Of a stretch of DNA of 64,000 nucleotides, positions 23,414 through 36,100 are shown one piece after another; the stretch's first letter is position 1, and each line of letters starts with the position of its first letter. A model generated the notes under the pieces. That model did not search any database. It had not been told where the DNA came from and saw only the letters and a program-made list of their open reading frames with translations. The DNA is from Ascidia mentula (Eukaryota; Chordata; Ascidiacea; Phlebobranchia; Ascidiidae): contig OX387201.1 in NCBI GenBank assembly GCA_947561715.1, forward strand, positions 20,350,001 to 20,414,000. The letters are read 5' to 3'. The translations under genes were made by a program, and so were the position numbers.

Positions 23414-24725
23414 TGTACCAAGTATAACCACCTAAAGTGGAAGCATAGATAGTTTTGTCGTATTTAAGAATTAGCTACAAAATCTTGTTGACAAAAAATG
23501 CACCATCGGTTTTGTTTTAAAATTAATAACCTTTTACAACGGGGTTGAGAGATAAAATATATAAAAAAAATTCACAAATTGCTGACAAACCACAGCAAAT
23601 CAATACATGGATCCCAGAGTGGAAAGTTTGTTTTTTGCTCAGAGGATTTTGTTTTGGCGATCGTTAACTGCGCAGACGTTTTTTTCATATGTTAATGCAT
23701 TAGCTCATTAATATTTTGCGGATTATCGGTAAATTTTCACAAAATTATTTGACATTTTTTCCTAAAACATGATAATGATAAATCTTGATAATATAAATTT
23801 AAAATTAACGTGAAAACAAAAGTTTTGTAAATCAGAAGAAATACACAAGAGCTCTTACAGCATTGGAATTAAATCTCGCTGGCAAACTCCCTGCGACGCA
23901 TAGCTGAAAAGTCATCATTCATTTGTTTTCTGAGTTTACATTTTTTCCTAAAAACGTGACATCGCACGGAAAGGACAGGGGATTTCCCAATGCATAAAAT
24001 AATTACGTCAGCTATTTTTAATGATCAGAAATGGTTGGGCTTCAGGGGCCTTTTAACTGACATCATAAAAAATTAAGGATTTTTGTAAGGCCACAGTTTC
24101 ATCTGTTTTCTTCCACAGCAATACATTTTCCAAACAGAAATAGAAACAAAATTTGTGTCCGAAAAGAACCTCCCCTTACGCGAAACCCTGTGTAGGTTTC
24201 AAGTTACGCATCAACTTCTATGTAACGGTTACGACCCACTGAAACTAAACACACCCTGTCTCCTCGCAACCAGCATTCAGTTGCTAAGTGTGTAGTAGTT
24301 TGCTGATTCACTGAAGGTTTGCAAGGGTTAATATTTGTCACTAAGCTTGTTCTAGCTGACTTTGCGAGCAATCAGTTAAGAAACCGTGAAACTCTGGCTT
24401 ATTTTGAAGTGGACAGGGGTCTACTTTCACATTGAACTGAGAAAACGATATGCGGAAACGGTTTGAGTTATAGTAGAAGTTAAAAAGAAACATTGGATTT
24501 TATGATTATGATAATACATGCGATCAATCAACTCACCAAAGTTGGAATTTAAGGATGTAATTTAATGGTTCTCAAACTGGTCGTCGCGTTACCTCGGTGC
24601 GTCATTTCGAATATCCAAGGGCGTCGGGTAACTTAAAACCCGGTCTTTTACAATAATCGGTGCGTCACACGTACTGTGCATATCTCCAAATGCTTCGCAC
24701 TGCAATATGTTCTTCTACTTATATG
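23414..24725. other. Intergenic region between XDH fragment and cathepsin gene
   Basis: AT-rich. The two flanking genes diverge, so both promoters should lie within 23414-25473. I saw no convincing exon or strong promoter motif in this part. Confidence 0.35.
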
Positions 24726-24727
24726 TT

Positions 24728-24815
24728 GCCACACCGGGATTCGAACCCGCGAGACCCTGTGGACGAATCCCGATCGCTCTTTTGTTTGTATGACTCGGGT
24801 GCTTTAACCGATGTA
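24728..24815 (-). repeat. tRNA-like SINE relic or tRNA pseudogene
   Basis: On the minus strand the sequence ends GGGTTCGAATCCCGGTGTGG, an excellent B box and T-arm, and begins near GGTTAAAGCACCCGAG, resembling the start of a tRNA D-arm region. The distance is longer than a functional tRNA, and the anticodon arm does not form convincingly. A similar 3' half is at 35249-35320. Confidence 0.5.
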
Positions 24816-24996
24816 GAAGTTTTATGTCATTCGATGTGCTCTCCAGCGACACCTATCGAATCAGCCACATATATATAAAGTCATTTCCTTCAACGACGTA
24901 ACAGCGGTCGGTTTCGCTTTGCAATTTATTGATTTGATTGCGCAGCGTTAAATTGATTTGAAAGCGAAGTAAATGATATGTGACGTCAAGTAGCAA

Positions 24997-25065
24997 ATGT
25001 GGAGACTCATAGTTTTATGTACGGTTGTGAATGCGTACAAAGCTATTGTATTTGAACAAGAATTT
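24997..25065 (+). other. Candidate signal-peptide exon upstream of the cathepsin gene
   Basis: ATG at 24997 opens 23 codons, MWRLIVLCTVVNAYKAIVF..., a short basic start followed by a hydrophobic core, ending at a plausible donor GTATGT (25066). Cathepsins need a signal peptide and the exon at 25474 lacks one, so this is a natural candidate. However, no clear AG acceptor joins it in frame to 25474, so the link is unproven. Confidence 0.35.
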
Positions 25066-25473
25066 GTATGTCAAATTTTATTTGTTACTCACGGAAAAGA
25101 AGATAACATTTATGATTAAATCGATAGCAAACAAAACAAGATCTTGCTTTATTTACTTGCGATAAAGTGCACAGCAGTAGTTTAGCGTTGATTAAATTAT
25201 TCCGGCAATTACTAAGTTATTTATTCCAACATTTAATTTAGTTGATTAGCTAATTAAAAAGCATTGATTAGTTTATCAAATGTAGTATCACCCCATATTG
25301 TGTACTGTTGGAATGTGTGAAAAGTGTATATGCAGAGAAACTTATACGCAGCAAAATGATATAATACATAAATGCCCTGACGTGGCGTGATAACTTATCA
25401 TATACCGTTATCATGTCAATACTTACTGGCACGTTTATGTAGGCATAACTTTTTTGTTTCAACGTACTGAACA

Positions 25474-27527
25474 ATGTTTGGCGATCTTGATGATGACGTG
25501 GATCAAGTATGGAATGAGTGGATCGCAAAATACAGTAAGTTTATTCCTGGTTTCCACCGAATTGCTTCAATAAGTTTCATTCTTAATTTACATCGATTTA
25601 ACATTTAGAGTTATGTTGCAGTTATTTCGATGGTTTGCAGATAAACAATATTTAAACGAGGACGAACTTCGTGAAAGAAAAAGTATTTGGGAAAGAAATT
25701 TAGCTGAAGTGAAAGAACACAATGAAGATTTCAAGACTGGAAAGTTCACATACAGGATTTCACTGACACAGTTCAGCGATCGGGTAAAAAAACAACACAT
25801 GTTCAAACAATGCAGTAATGTTTCATACAATAGTGGCTGATACAGCTAGACTGCGATGCCTGGGCTGCGAAGCCTGTTAGCCTAATGATTTCCTACTAAG
25901 TTTTGAATAAACGTTTGTTTAAATACATTTCAACACAGAAAAACGATGAACTCCCATGGATGGACGATCGGAATGTGGCAGAATGTTACAGACAACCCTT
26001 GTTATTCGGAGCATCGAAAATGTGCGAAGAACCTCAAGAAACTGATCCAAATGCTGGCATTGAGGAACCCAACCCTGAAAGTTTTGACTGGAGGGACAAG
26101 GGTTGTGTAACACCCGTGAAGGACCAAGGAACTGAGTTACCCGCTTGCTGGATATTCAGTGCAGTAAGCGTTCGTTACAAATGCCTAACTGGTATAACTA
26201 CCGTGTTTTAAATATGCAGGTAGCAGCCGTTGAATCTCATCACAAGATAAACAACGGAGAATTGGTCAAACTTTCTGAACAACAATTAGTTGATTGTGAC
26301 AAAAAGGGTGGAGGTACAGGAGATCTGGAATGGGCGTTTGATTACATTGGGAGGAATGGCCTCGTTTTTGAACATGAATATCCGTTCATTGGCAAGGTTG
26401 ATTTAAAGAAAATCCATTTTTAATATTAAACAACAATTGGATCTTCAGTGTGCTTTTTCCTCATAACATACTTCCCATAGACGTCCATTACTAAAGTACC
26501 TTGTAGATTGCCGGAGTTATAACGTAACCACCATTGAAGTACTGGTTTCTGTAATTGAGAGTCTTGAAAAGAGATACGTTTAATTGTATCTTCCAGAACT
26601 GGTTTGGTTTGAGAAACCAAACATCAAAATCAGCAAAACTTATTAGGTTGAACCATTGTAATCGAAATTTACGAAAAGATCTTCGTAAACAAAAAGTTAC
26701 ATAACATACATCGTGATTTGGCGAAAATATGTGTACGACAATTTGTGCTGTTACATTGGACAGAGAACACGATGCAGAGATGGACCTTGCAGACGTATCG
26801 GAATCAAAGGATTCAAGAAAATAAAAGGATGTGAAAAAGAGCTTGAAAATGTGGTGGCGAAAGTTGGGCCGGTTGCTGTCAGTTTGGTTGCTTCAAATAA
26901 ATCCAAATTCCACGCTCACACAAACTATGAAGGTAACTATTTGAAAACAACTTCTTATAACTTAACTGTAAATAAATTTGCCATTTTGCGAGCAAATATT
27001 AAAAATCATATCAGTGTAATGAACTTTCAGACATATTTTATGATCCTGATTGGGAAAAAGGATTAAATCCAACGAACGAAAACGCGTTACGTCACACAGT
27101 GTTGGTCGTTGGTTATGGAAAAGATCAGAGCAAACCACGTGGCGACAAGTACTGGATTATCAAGAACAGGTATACGATCATATTTTTGTGTAAATGCCAT
27201 GAAGACAACATGTTATAAACCATTAGTAACCAATGTGGAACAAAACCAAACTACAACAAATCAGCAAAGTGTTTATCGTTTTTATCGTGAACAATTATAC
27301 CTCAAATATGATACATCCTTGTTGGTAAAGTCTTTAAAAACTTCTTACAAATACTGTAAAATTTCTCAAATTGAGAATATTTGCTCAGTTGGGGAGTTGA
27401 CGATGATTCGGGTTTCAAGAAAATTGCCAAAGATCGAGACAACAATTGTTTTGTTTCTGGACAAGCAATTTATCCTGTTGGCGTGGGTTGCTACTCATCA
27501 GAGGAAAGCCAGACCACAGTTAAATAA
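25474..27527 (+). CDS. Cathepsin L-type (papain family C1A) cysteine protease
   Basis: Seven exons in continuous phase: 25474-25534, 25611-25783, 25939-26163, 26220-26396, 26764-26932, 27031-27169, 27389-27527 (360 codons plus stop). Exons 1-3 encode the I29 inhibitory propeptide (DDDVDQVWNEWIAKY, RKSIWERNLAEVKEHNEDF, LTQFSD). The mature domain starts about PESFDWRDKGCVTPVKDQG. Catalytic Cys is in PACWIFSA, His in LRHTVLVVGYG, Asn in YWIIKNSWG, so the triad is present. LSEQQLVDCD is typical. Oddities: the segment before the active Cys reads DQGTELPACW rather than the usual DQGxCGSCW, so a conserved disulfide Cys is missing, and after NSWG the usual second WG is replaced by acidic DDDSG. The enzyme degrades proteins in lysosomes or outside cells. 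An AATAAA lies just after the stop (27548). A signal peptide exon may lie at 24997. Confidence 0.85.
25815..25890 (+). repeat. SINE tail fragment in cathepsin intron 2
   Basis: CAGTAATGTTTCATAC and GCGATGCCTGGGCTGCGAAGC match the 3' body of the tRNA-headed SINE family seen at 3325-3880 and 52090-52720. The tRNA head is absent. Confidence 0.55.
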
Positions 27528-27603
27528 TGTCAATGTGCCAAGAAGAATAAAAACGTAACAAGGACTCGCATATTTTGACTAAAATAGTAAAATAGTTTTC
27601 GAT

Positions 27604-30007
27604 CAGACCGACCACACTTGAAAAGCCCGAGACGTAGCAACCAGGATAACGTTGCCATGTAATTTGCTGGTGGATTGTTTGTTGGTCGTCTCCATGGCGC
27701 CAGTTTTCCTGTGTAAAGTTTAACCCGGTTTTCCAGTAACTGAATGTCTTCTGTTAAATGCTTGCTGTGAACAATACTTTTTTCAGAACCCCTACACCGT
27801 CACGCCTCTCTCTAGTATATAAAGTGTGCTTTTATCAGTCTCAGCCTTTACTACTTAACCTAATAGTCTCCGCTTTATGTGTTAACTCTGTATGCTTACA
27901 TACCGATAGTGTAGTTGTTAATGCGTGTGTCTAATTCTTTGACTAACTTTGTATCAATGTAGTTTTGATGAAATAATAAAGATGTATGTAGTATAATTCT
28001 CTGCATCAGGTTTTCAATTAAACTCAGGTAAAAGAACAACATAAGCACCCATGTGCGACTTTATGTCAAATGTACTGAACAAATATGATTTCCCAATTAA
28101 ATTCTACTCAAGTTATATTAGATTTATGTATCGCAAAATTGGAGAACAAATTAGAAAAAAATGCAGCGATTGAAGAGTGCAATTCATCATAACGCAATTA
28201 AAAATGTGGGTAAATTCAATATTATCAAGTGTCCATAAAACTAATATCAAAGGAGCAAAAATCCATGTTTAATATTTGCATCCCAGTAATAAATGCTTAA
28301 CTGATCGGAACCGGGGGCACCCTGGGGTTGTGGATTATTGATTTAAGCGTGTGAGAAGTCACAAGGTTTGTGTTAAAAAAACTTCAAATTTCAACATTCT
28401 GCCCCAGGCTTCAATGCAGATTCTTACGTGATTTTGTCGGACTCGCGCCTTGAAATTTGTTTGCTGCATTCGGGCAACTTTGAAACGTAAATTCCAATGC
28501 GAAAAACATGTGGCCTTGTAATTATCATGCTTTTTATCTTTGGTTAAAATTAATGCCGGATAATTGTCCATGATTTAACGGTTTAGTCTTTTCACAATTT
28601 CTACGAAGGAATGTCAACCGTGATGTTGTCATAAAATACCTTTGGTTGTTCAGCCACAATTTACGCTTCCGTCGGAATTTTTATATTATTTGTGGTGCAA
28701 CCTGTCCAGGTGGAGTTTACATGGACGTGAGCCACAAGCAAAACGTTTCGCGTCATCTTCTCCACTGTGCTGAATGCAGATATCATAGACAATTTAATAC
28801 ATTAGTTACAACTCTGTGATGTTTGGTCCCCCAAATAAAAGTGAGAACATGCATACGATGAACAAACTCTCCTTTGTTTGTGATCAACGTTGTAATTATC
28901 TACATATAGCGTCCTGAAACCCGGTAGTAATAAACGTTGCTGGGCTTTGCACGCACGTTCAATCTCCTTATCATGTTTACTGCGTGTCTGTGATTGCAGT
29001 GTTATGATGTCATGCAGTACCTGGTACAAGATTAATCTCAGGTTGTTTGGTGGGAGACGAGATTAGAAGATGAAGTAAGCGCTTGGCGCTGCGTGTCGCG
29101 ATTGCTAAAAGTAGCGTTTGCCACAAAAACTTGAAATTGACAATTTGCAAACGCGTCCCTGAAAACACCTATTTATAAAAGTCGGGATGGTTGAACCCAG
29201 AATAATAGTTGAATTTGTCTGATGTTCTGAATGTAAACGAAGAACAGGAAACAATGCAAACGAATGTCGTTTTGCGAACACTTTTCAACCACCTGTCTGT
29301 AAAAAATAAGTAACTTTAATTATGACAATTGATTGCAAAAATAACCTTGATATAAAGAGTCCAGTTTAATCTTACCCTCCTGGTATTAAATTCTTAACTG
29401 ATCGAAACCTGACCGCACCCAGGGGTTAAATAACATTGAGTTAAGTGTGTGAGAAGTCGAGAATTTTGTTTTAATAAAGTCGCCTGAAACATTCGATCGG
29501 AGCAAAATATTGTAAATAAAATAAAATCAGAACCGAAATGTGAAACTTTCTGCCCCCAGGCTTCAGCGCACATATTGTTACGTCATTTTGTCTGACACGC
29601 GACTGCAATTTCGCTCTTTCTGCATTCGGGCAACTTTGAAACGTAAATTCCAATGCAAGCCGTTTGTGACGTTAAAAATCATTAAAGCCGGAGAATCTTT
29701 CTCGCTTAAAGGCTTATTGATATTTCCTTTAAAATATTATCTTTTGTCAAGTCGTCATGTAAGGTATTGACCTGAATGTGGAGTTGTTCTGTCATTAAAA
29801 ATTACCTGTTTGTGTTACTTTTGTTGGTTGTGCTGCAAGCGACGATTTAGAATAAAATTTCTCTTGCAAGTAAAACGTTTGCGCATCACCTCTGTTGCGA
29901 TGTCTGCTCATATCATAGAAAGCGTGAAACATTCAATATTCTGTGCATGGATGCGCGTTGAAATCACCTCATGTTTATTCACATATTTATGATGTCATGC
30001 GGTACCT
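27604..30007 (+). repeat. 2.4-kb tandem duplication, unit 1
   Basis: This unit aligns with 30008-32335; both begin with CCGACCACACTTGAAAAGCC (unit 1 differs by one base before it) and the period is about 2404 bp. Within the unit, two half-repeats share GTGAGAAGTC, TTCTGCCCC(C)AGGCTTC, GGGCAACTTTGAAACGTAAA and a common end ATGATGTCATGC(A/G)GTACCTG (about 28299-29020 and 29398-30007). The half-repeats are much more diverged than the whole units, so the half-repeat arose first. I see no protein-coding exon. A TATATAAA motif at 27819 and an AATAAA-like signal at 27976 could bound a short transcript of about 150 nt, but the TATA part is missing from unit 2. Confidence 0.85.
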
Positions 30008-32335
30008 GTCCGACCACACTTGAAAAGCCCGTGAGGTAACTACGTAGCAACCAGGATAACGTTGCCATGTAATTTTCTGGTGATTGTTTGTTGGTCGTCT
30101 CCATGGCGCCAGTTTTCCTGTGTAAAGTTTAACCCGGATTTCCAGTAACTGATTGTCTTCTGTTAAATGACATAATACTCTTTGCTTTATGTGTTAACTA
30201 TGTGTACTTGCATACCGATAGTGTATTTGTTAATGCGTGTGACTAAATCTTTGACTAACTTTTTATCAAAGTAGTTTTAATGAAGTAATAAAGATGTATT
30301 TAGTGTAATTCTCTGCATCGGGTTTTCAATTAAAGTCATGCTAGGGAAGAACATAGGAAATCACGTGCGACTTTATGTCAAATGTACTGAACAAATAGGA
30401 TTTCCCAATTAAATTCTACTCAAGTTATATTAGATTGATGTATCGCAAAATTGGAGAACAAGTTAGAAAAAAAATGCAGCGGTTGAAGAATGCAATTCAT
30501 CATAACGCAATTAAAAATGTGGGTAAATTCAATATTATCAAGTGTACATAAAACTAATATCAAAGGAACAAAAATCCATGTTTAATATTTACATCGCAGT
30601 AATAAATGCTTAACTGATCGGAACCGGGGGCACCCTGGGGTTGTGGATTATTGATTTAAGCGTGTGAGAAGTCACAAGGTTTGTGTTAAAAAAACTTCAA
30701 ATTTCAACATTCTGCCCCAGGCTTTAATGCAGATTCTTACGTCATTTTGTCTGACTCGCGCCTTGAAATTTCTTTGCTGCATTCGGGCCACTTTGAAACG
30801 TAAATTCCAATGCGAAAAACATGTGGCCTTGTAATTATCATGCTTTTTGTCTTTGGTTTAAATTAATGCCGGATAATTGTCCATGCTTTAACGGTTTGAT
30901 ATTTCGACAATTTCTACGAAGGAATGTGAACCGTTAAGTTATCATTATATACCTTAGTTGTTCAGCCACAATTTACACTTCCGTCAGGATGTTTATATTA
31001 CTTGTGGTACAATCTATCCGCGGTGGAGTTAACATGGACGTGAGCCACAAGCAAAACGTTGCGCGTCATCTTCTCCACTGTGGTGAATGCAGATATCATA
31101 GAAAATTTAATACATGAGTTACAACTCTGTGATGTTTGGTCCCGAAATAAAAGTGAGAACATGCATACGATGAACAAACTCTCCTTTGTTTGTGATCAAC
31201 GTTGTAATTATCTATATATAGCGTCCTGAAACCCGGTAGTAATAAACATTGCTGGGCTTTGCACGCACGTTCAATCACCTTTCCGTGTTTACTGCGTGTC
31301 TGTGATTGCAGTGTTATGATGTCATGCAGTACCTGGTACAAGATTAATCTGAGGTTGTTTGATGGGAGACGAGATTAGATGATGAAGTAAGCGCTTGGTG
31401 CTGCGTGTCGCGATTGCTAAAAGTAGCGTTTGCCACAAAAACTTGAAATTGACAATTTGCCAACGCTTCCTTGAAAACACCTATTTATAATAGTCGGGAT
31501 GGTTGAACCCAGAATAATAGTTGAATGTGTCTGATATTCTGAATGCAAACGAAGAACAGGAAACAATGCAAACGAATGTCGTTTTGCGAACACTTTTCAA
31601 CCACCTGTCTGTAAAAAATAAGTAACTTTAATAATGACAAATTGATTGCAAAAATAACCTTGATATAAAGAGTCCAGTTTAATCTTACCCTCCTGGTATT
31701 ATATGCTTAACTGATCGAAACCAGACCGCACCCAGGGGTTTAAATAACATTCAGTTAAGTGTGTGAGAAGTCGAGATTTTGTTTTAATAAAGTCGCCTGA
31801 AACGTTCGATCGGAGCAAAATATTGTAAATAAAATAAAATCAGAACCGAAATGTGAAACTTTCTGCCCCCAGGCTTCAGCGCACATATTGTTACGTCATT
31901 TTTCTGACACACGATGGCAATTTTGGTCTTTCTGCATTCGGGCAACTTTGAAACGTAAATTCCAATGTAAATCGTTGGTGACGTTGAAAAATATTAAAGC
32001 CAGAGAATCGTTCCTGCCTCAAAGACTTGACATTTACTATAAAATATTATCATCTGTCAAGTCGTCATATAAGGTATTGACCTGAATGTGGAGTTGTTCT
32101 CTCATTAAAATATTTACCTGTTTCTATTACTTTTGTTAGTTGTGCTGCAAGCGACGATTTAGAATAAAATTTCTCTTGCAAGTAAAACGTTTGCGTATCA
32201 CCTCTGTTGCGATGTCTGCTCATATCATAGAAAGCATGAAACATTAAATATTCTGTGCATAGATGCGCGTTGAAATCACCTCATGTTTATTCACATATTC
32301 ATGATGTCATGCAGTACCTGGTACAAGATTAGTGT
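30008..32335 (+). repeat. 2.4-kb tandem duplication, unit 2
   Basis: Second copy of the 27604-30007 unit, in direct orientation, with the same internal half-repeats (about 30605-31350 and 31703-32335). A deletion relative to unit 1 removes the TATATAAA part near 30170. Ends in ATGCAGTACCTGGTACAAG. No coding exon seen. Confidence 0.85.
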
Positions 32336-33197
32336 TAGGCGGTGCGTGTCGCGATTGCTAAAAGTAGCAACAACTTCACCTCATGTGGTTGGGAAGTTAC
32401 CTGCTGCGTGTTTAGTGGTAATGCAATTTTTCTATAAAGCCGGGGGTCTTGCAGCTGTTTGTCCGCATTCAGTTGCCTGGGACAGGAAGGTGTCGAGGGA
32501 CAGGTAAAGAAAAGTGTTAAGAAATAATACGAGATCTAACTAACTTGGATGCAAATTACTTGGGTCGCATTACAAGAAATTGTCGATTAACATTGGTAGC
32601 TCACATTGTAATCCTTGTCCTCAGTTTCGCCACATTTAACGTTTCTCTGTGAAGTAAGTACGTATCCTCGACAACACAAAGCGTGTACGTCTAAAGAACA
32701 ACAGGTTACCTTACAATAAAGATAATGCAAGCCAGGGAAAATAAATGACTGCAGGAATCAGCCTGTGCAGGTCGCGGTGATCGGTGGACTCCTTTTGGAG
32801 TCTCAGGAATATAATAGAGATAATGCAAGTTCACAATTGTTTGGTCGAATACAAAACAAAGACGTGAGCAGAAGAATGTGATAAAAATAATGTGGTGTTG
32901 ATATTAGTCACAAGAGTAAGTTTTGTAGCTGTTTCAAAACATGTTTGTGTGTAGTTCGATGGAACGGTTAATCAAACGTTTCTTCTCAAAAAAGGTCATG
33001 CTTTATCATTGAATCCATATTTTCACATGATTGTTTATATCGTTGTCATAGCAACGAAAGCGTGGGAGTGGCGCACCTAGTGGCATTAATTGCTAGTTGA
33101 TTGTTACGATGTTTTACAATCGGTTTCCATTCTTTGTAACTTCATGTGTAGAATTTATTGCAACAAGTTGATTTTTAAGATTCTCCCTTGATTTGAA
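32336..33197. other. Upstream region of the ZP-domain gene
   Basis: No exon seen. A short perfect hairpin GACTCC-TTTT-GGAGTC lies at about 32787-32802. The ZP-domain gene starts at 33198. Confidence 0.35.
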
Positions 33198-36100
33198 ATG
33201 GAAATTATTTTCTTCTCATGTTTGTTCCTGCAAGTTGCTGCAGGTATTTATATAAAGACATTATGTTAAAATCGTTATATGTTATTCACGAATATATTAC
33301 ACGTCGTACTTGTGTAGGTGGAGGTTCGTCCACTTGCCGACCATCAGCGTATAGTGGACACAGAACTGGTTTCGGCATCTCAGCATCTTGTTCAAGTTAT
33401 GGAAGAATTTTATCAACTGGAAATGATGGGGGAATTGCTGCAATACATTTGTACTACAGCACACTCGGCAACAACATTTGTTCGGTGAAAATACTCGCTC
33501 TGTAGTTCTACTGAACCAACCTTAACTTTGAGTTGTGGGAGATCTTGTGCTTACGTGAACCAAACTCATCACATTAAGTTGATAAATATTCCTGTTCGCT
33601 ACTAAAAGATATAAAAATAGTCAGCGTGACGAGAAACACTTTTGTTATTTTTGCGGATCGAATATTCCACTTTAACATTTGTGACATTTTTCAATTTACT
33701 AAAAGATTTATCCAGGAATCCGTGGTTTTAATATTTTCTGACATTGATATCAAAACGACCTGAAAGCCAACCATGGAACCAACTCATTCATGCGGAACAA
33801 CTTACGTCACATACTTTCGAAAAAAACTTAAATAATTCTTTATTGTAAATTCACTTTTAATTAATATTTGTTAACAACATGTCAACCTCCAACTAATGAG
33901 GTAATCTGAAAACCTATTCCAAAACAACTGCTTGAAGAGGTGCCAATCGTTTGATAGTCAACAAAACGAACGTAAACCAAACCACGCGTGTAATACATTG
34001 AGATACAGAATGACATTTTTGTCAGAGAGATATAATACTGGTACAGGGAAATCCCCATTTTCTTGCTAATTTATTATATATTATATTATGTTATAATTTT
34101 AATGTAGGTTTACGAAGGAAGCAACACAAACGGTGCCTTGTTAGGAACGTTTACTGGTGATGGAAGCACAACAGGAATTGTGAAATCAGATACCGGTTCC
34201 ATGTATTTGAGTTGTCCCACGTTGCGAGGCATTTCTTCTTCTGCTAATCCCGGATTTGTATTCATAAAAGGTAAGAAACCAAAACAAACCAAACAATCTA
34301 AGAAACAAGCAGGAAATGTATTTGAATATCACAAATCGATTAAACTTAAGATTCAACCGCATTCATTAATTATTAAATGTTTAACATCGGTTTTGTCGAC
34401 GAATATTAAACACCGTTAAACAATCACGCTTCACTAAACCTTTACATTTTTAAAATAGTAAAAATTTCCCCAGTGAAGAAGATATTTGTATTTTTTCTTT
34501 CGGAAAGAATCGTTTTGTGAATCACTGAAAGACTTCAACAATTTTTGGAGTTTAAAAAAACTTTGTCCTGATAAAGTTCGATTGCATAACGACCGAAATG
34601 TCGACCAAGCAAATAATTATTTGCCATAAGAACTTATGAGGTTTTGCAACTATATGCCTAAGATTTAAACGTTTAAAAACAATTGAACCCTTTAAGATTT
34701 AAACGCTTTATATTTTTTTTGTGAAAACTAAAGTTCGAATTAGTTTGATGTGAAAATAATTCTAAAACTGGTAAAATCGCTTTGAAGAAAGTTCGATTGA
34801 AACTTAAACTCTGTAAATACGCGTTATGAGACTTCGATGGATTCAGATAATGTCAAGATTGCAATAAATTTAACGTCCTTGACAAACAGTGAACACAAAA
34901 ACTTTTGAAAACAAATTAGTTTTGTAACCGAGCTGGTGGAAAAACATCTGCGAAACAAATATCTACACAAAATGTGTTAAAATGATAAATATTTGGTTAA
35001 ATTGGAATCCAAGCTGAACTCCATTGAAACCACTTTCATCTAAAGTCCGGGCTATATTCAAAAACTCCTGACCATTAGCATTCCAGGCATCCTCCGTCCT
35101 TTTTGCTGAGCTGTAATAACTCTCCGGTCTGAACGTGTAGAGTGGATTAAGCTACACTTATGCGGCTGCTCACAACGCGTCGGACTAGCTTCACATATGT
35201 CAAGGTGACCACCACCGTATAGCGCAGCACAAACATGTATATTTTTTTACTACACCGGGATTCGAACCCAGGATATACAAAGCACCACGATCAGATTTTA
35301 ACATACTTTCGTATTTGTGAATACATTTTTAACTAAGGTGGCAACAAGTGTTTGATTCAGTTTCCAATACGTCACCAACTTATTTGCCAGCATTAGTTTG
35401 TTTTCGTCGAATAATAAATATTCGGCCAAACACTGAAACTACACAAACGTTTGATGCAACAAACAATTAAAGTAAAATACAGTATTCTTTAGAATGATTC
35501 CCAACAGGAATTGCCGCGGTACAATCGATTCCAAGTTTATACGATGCGGTGCAATGATATTATCACAAAAATTATTACCATTTAGTCGTGTTTCGGTCGA
35601 AAAACGAGGACTTGCTCTGTTTCGGCCAACTTTCAGTTTAATTTAATTTCGACAATCTCATGCAAGTACGTAAAATACGAAATGTTGTTTAGTTAACGAA
35701 CAATCTTGTGATTCGGAGTTGAACGTGGACGATCTTCCAACAACTCTTGTTCTTCCAACTTCGAGCAATGGAAACTTGTTACAATCCCTAGCTTGTAATT
35801 ATACTGTGACAAGCCCAGTGAGATGTAATTTCACAATATCTGCTTCAGCTCTTCGCAGTACGTTTGGCCGCGGTGGAAGTGCAGACGGACTCAATGTAAG
35901 TTGCATTCAGAAAGTTTTCGTGACTGCCATTATAGGGACGTTGTTGTTATCTTTGATATAAAAACAAACTAAGTTCATTTGATCTCCTGTACCTTGCTGT
36001 TGAATAGATTTTATCCGATGATCCTTCACATCCTGGGGTAATTGTTGGCGAGGATCAAATTATAAAATTTCAAGCCCGAAGAATTAATATTCAAATATTC

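Noticed and set aside
24728..24815. Functional tRNA gene
   Set aside because: Good B box and T-arm, but the A-box to B-box distance is too long and the anticodon arm does not form; the same 3' half recurs at 35249.
27109..27558. 149-codon frame overlapping the cathepsin 3' end
   Set aside because: It crosses a cathepsin intron in a different frame; the in-phase exons 27031-27169 and 27389-27527 account for the conserved family motifs.
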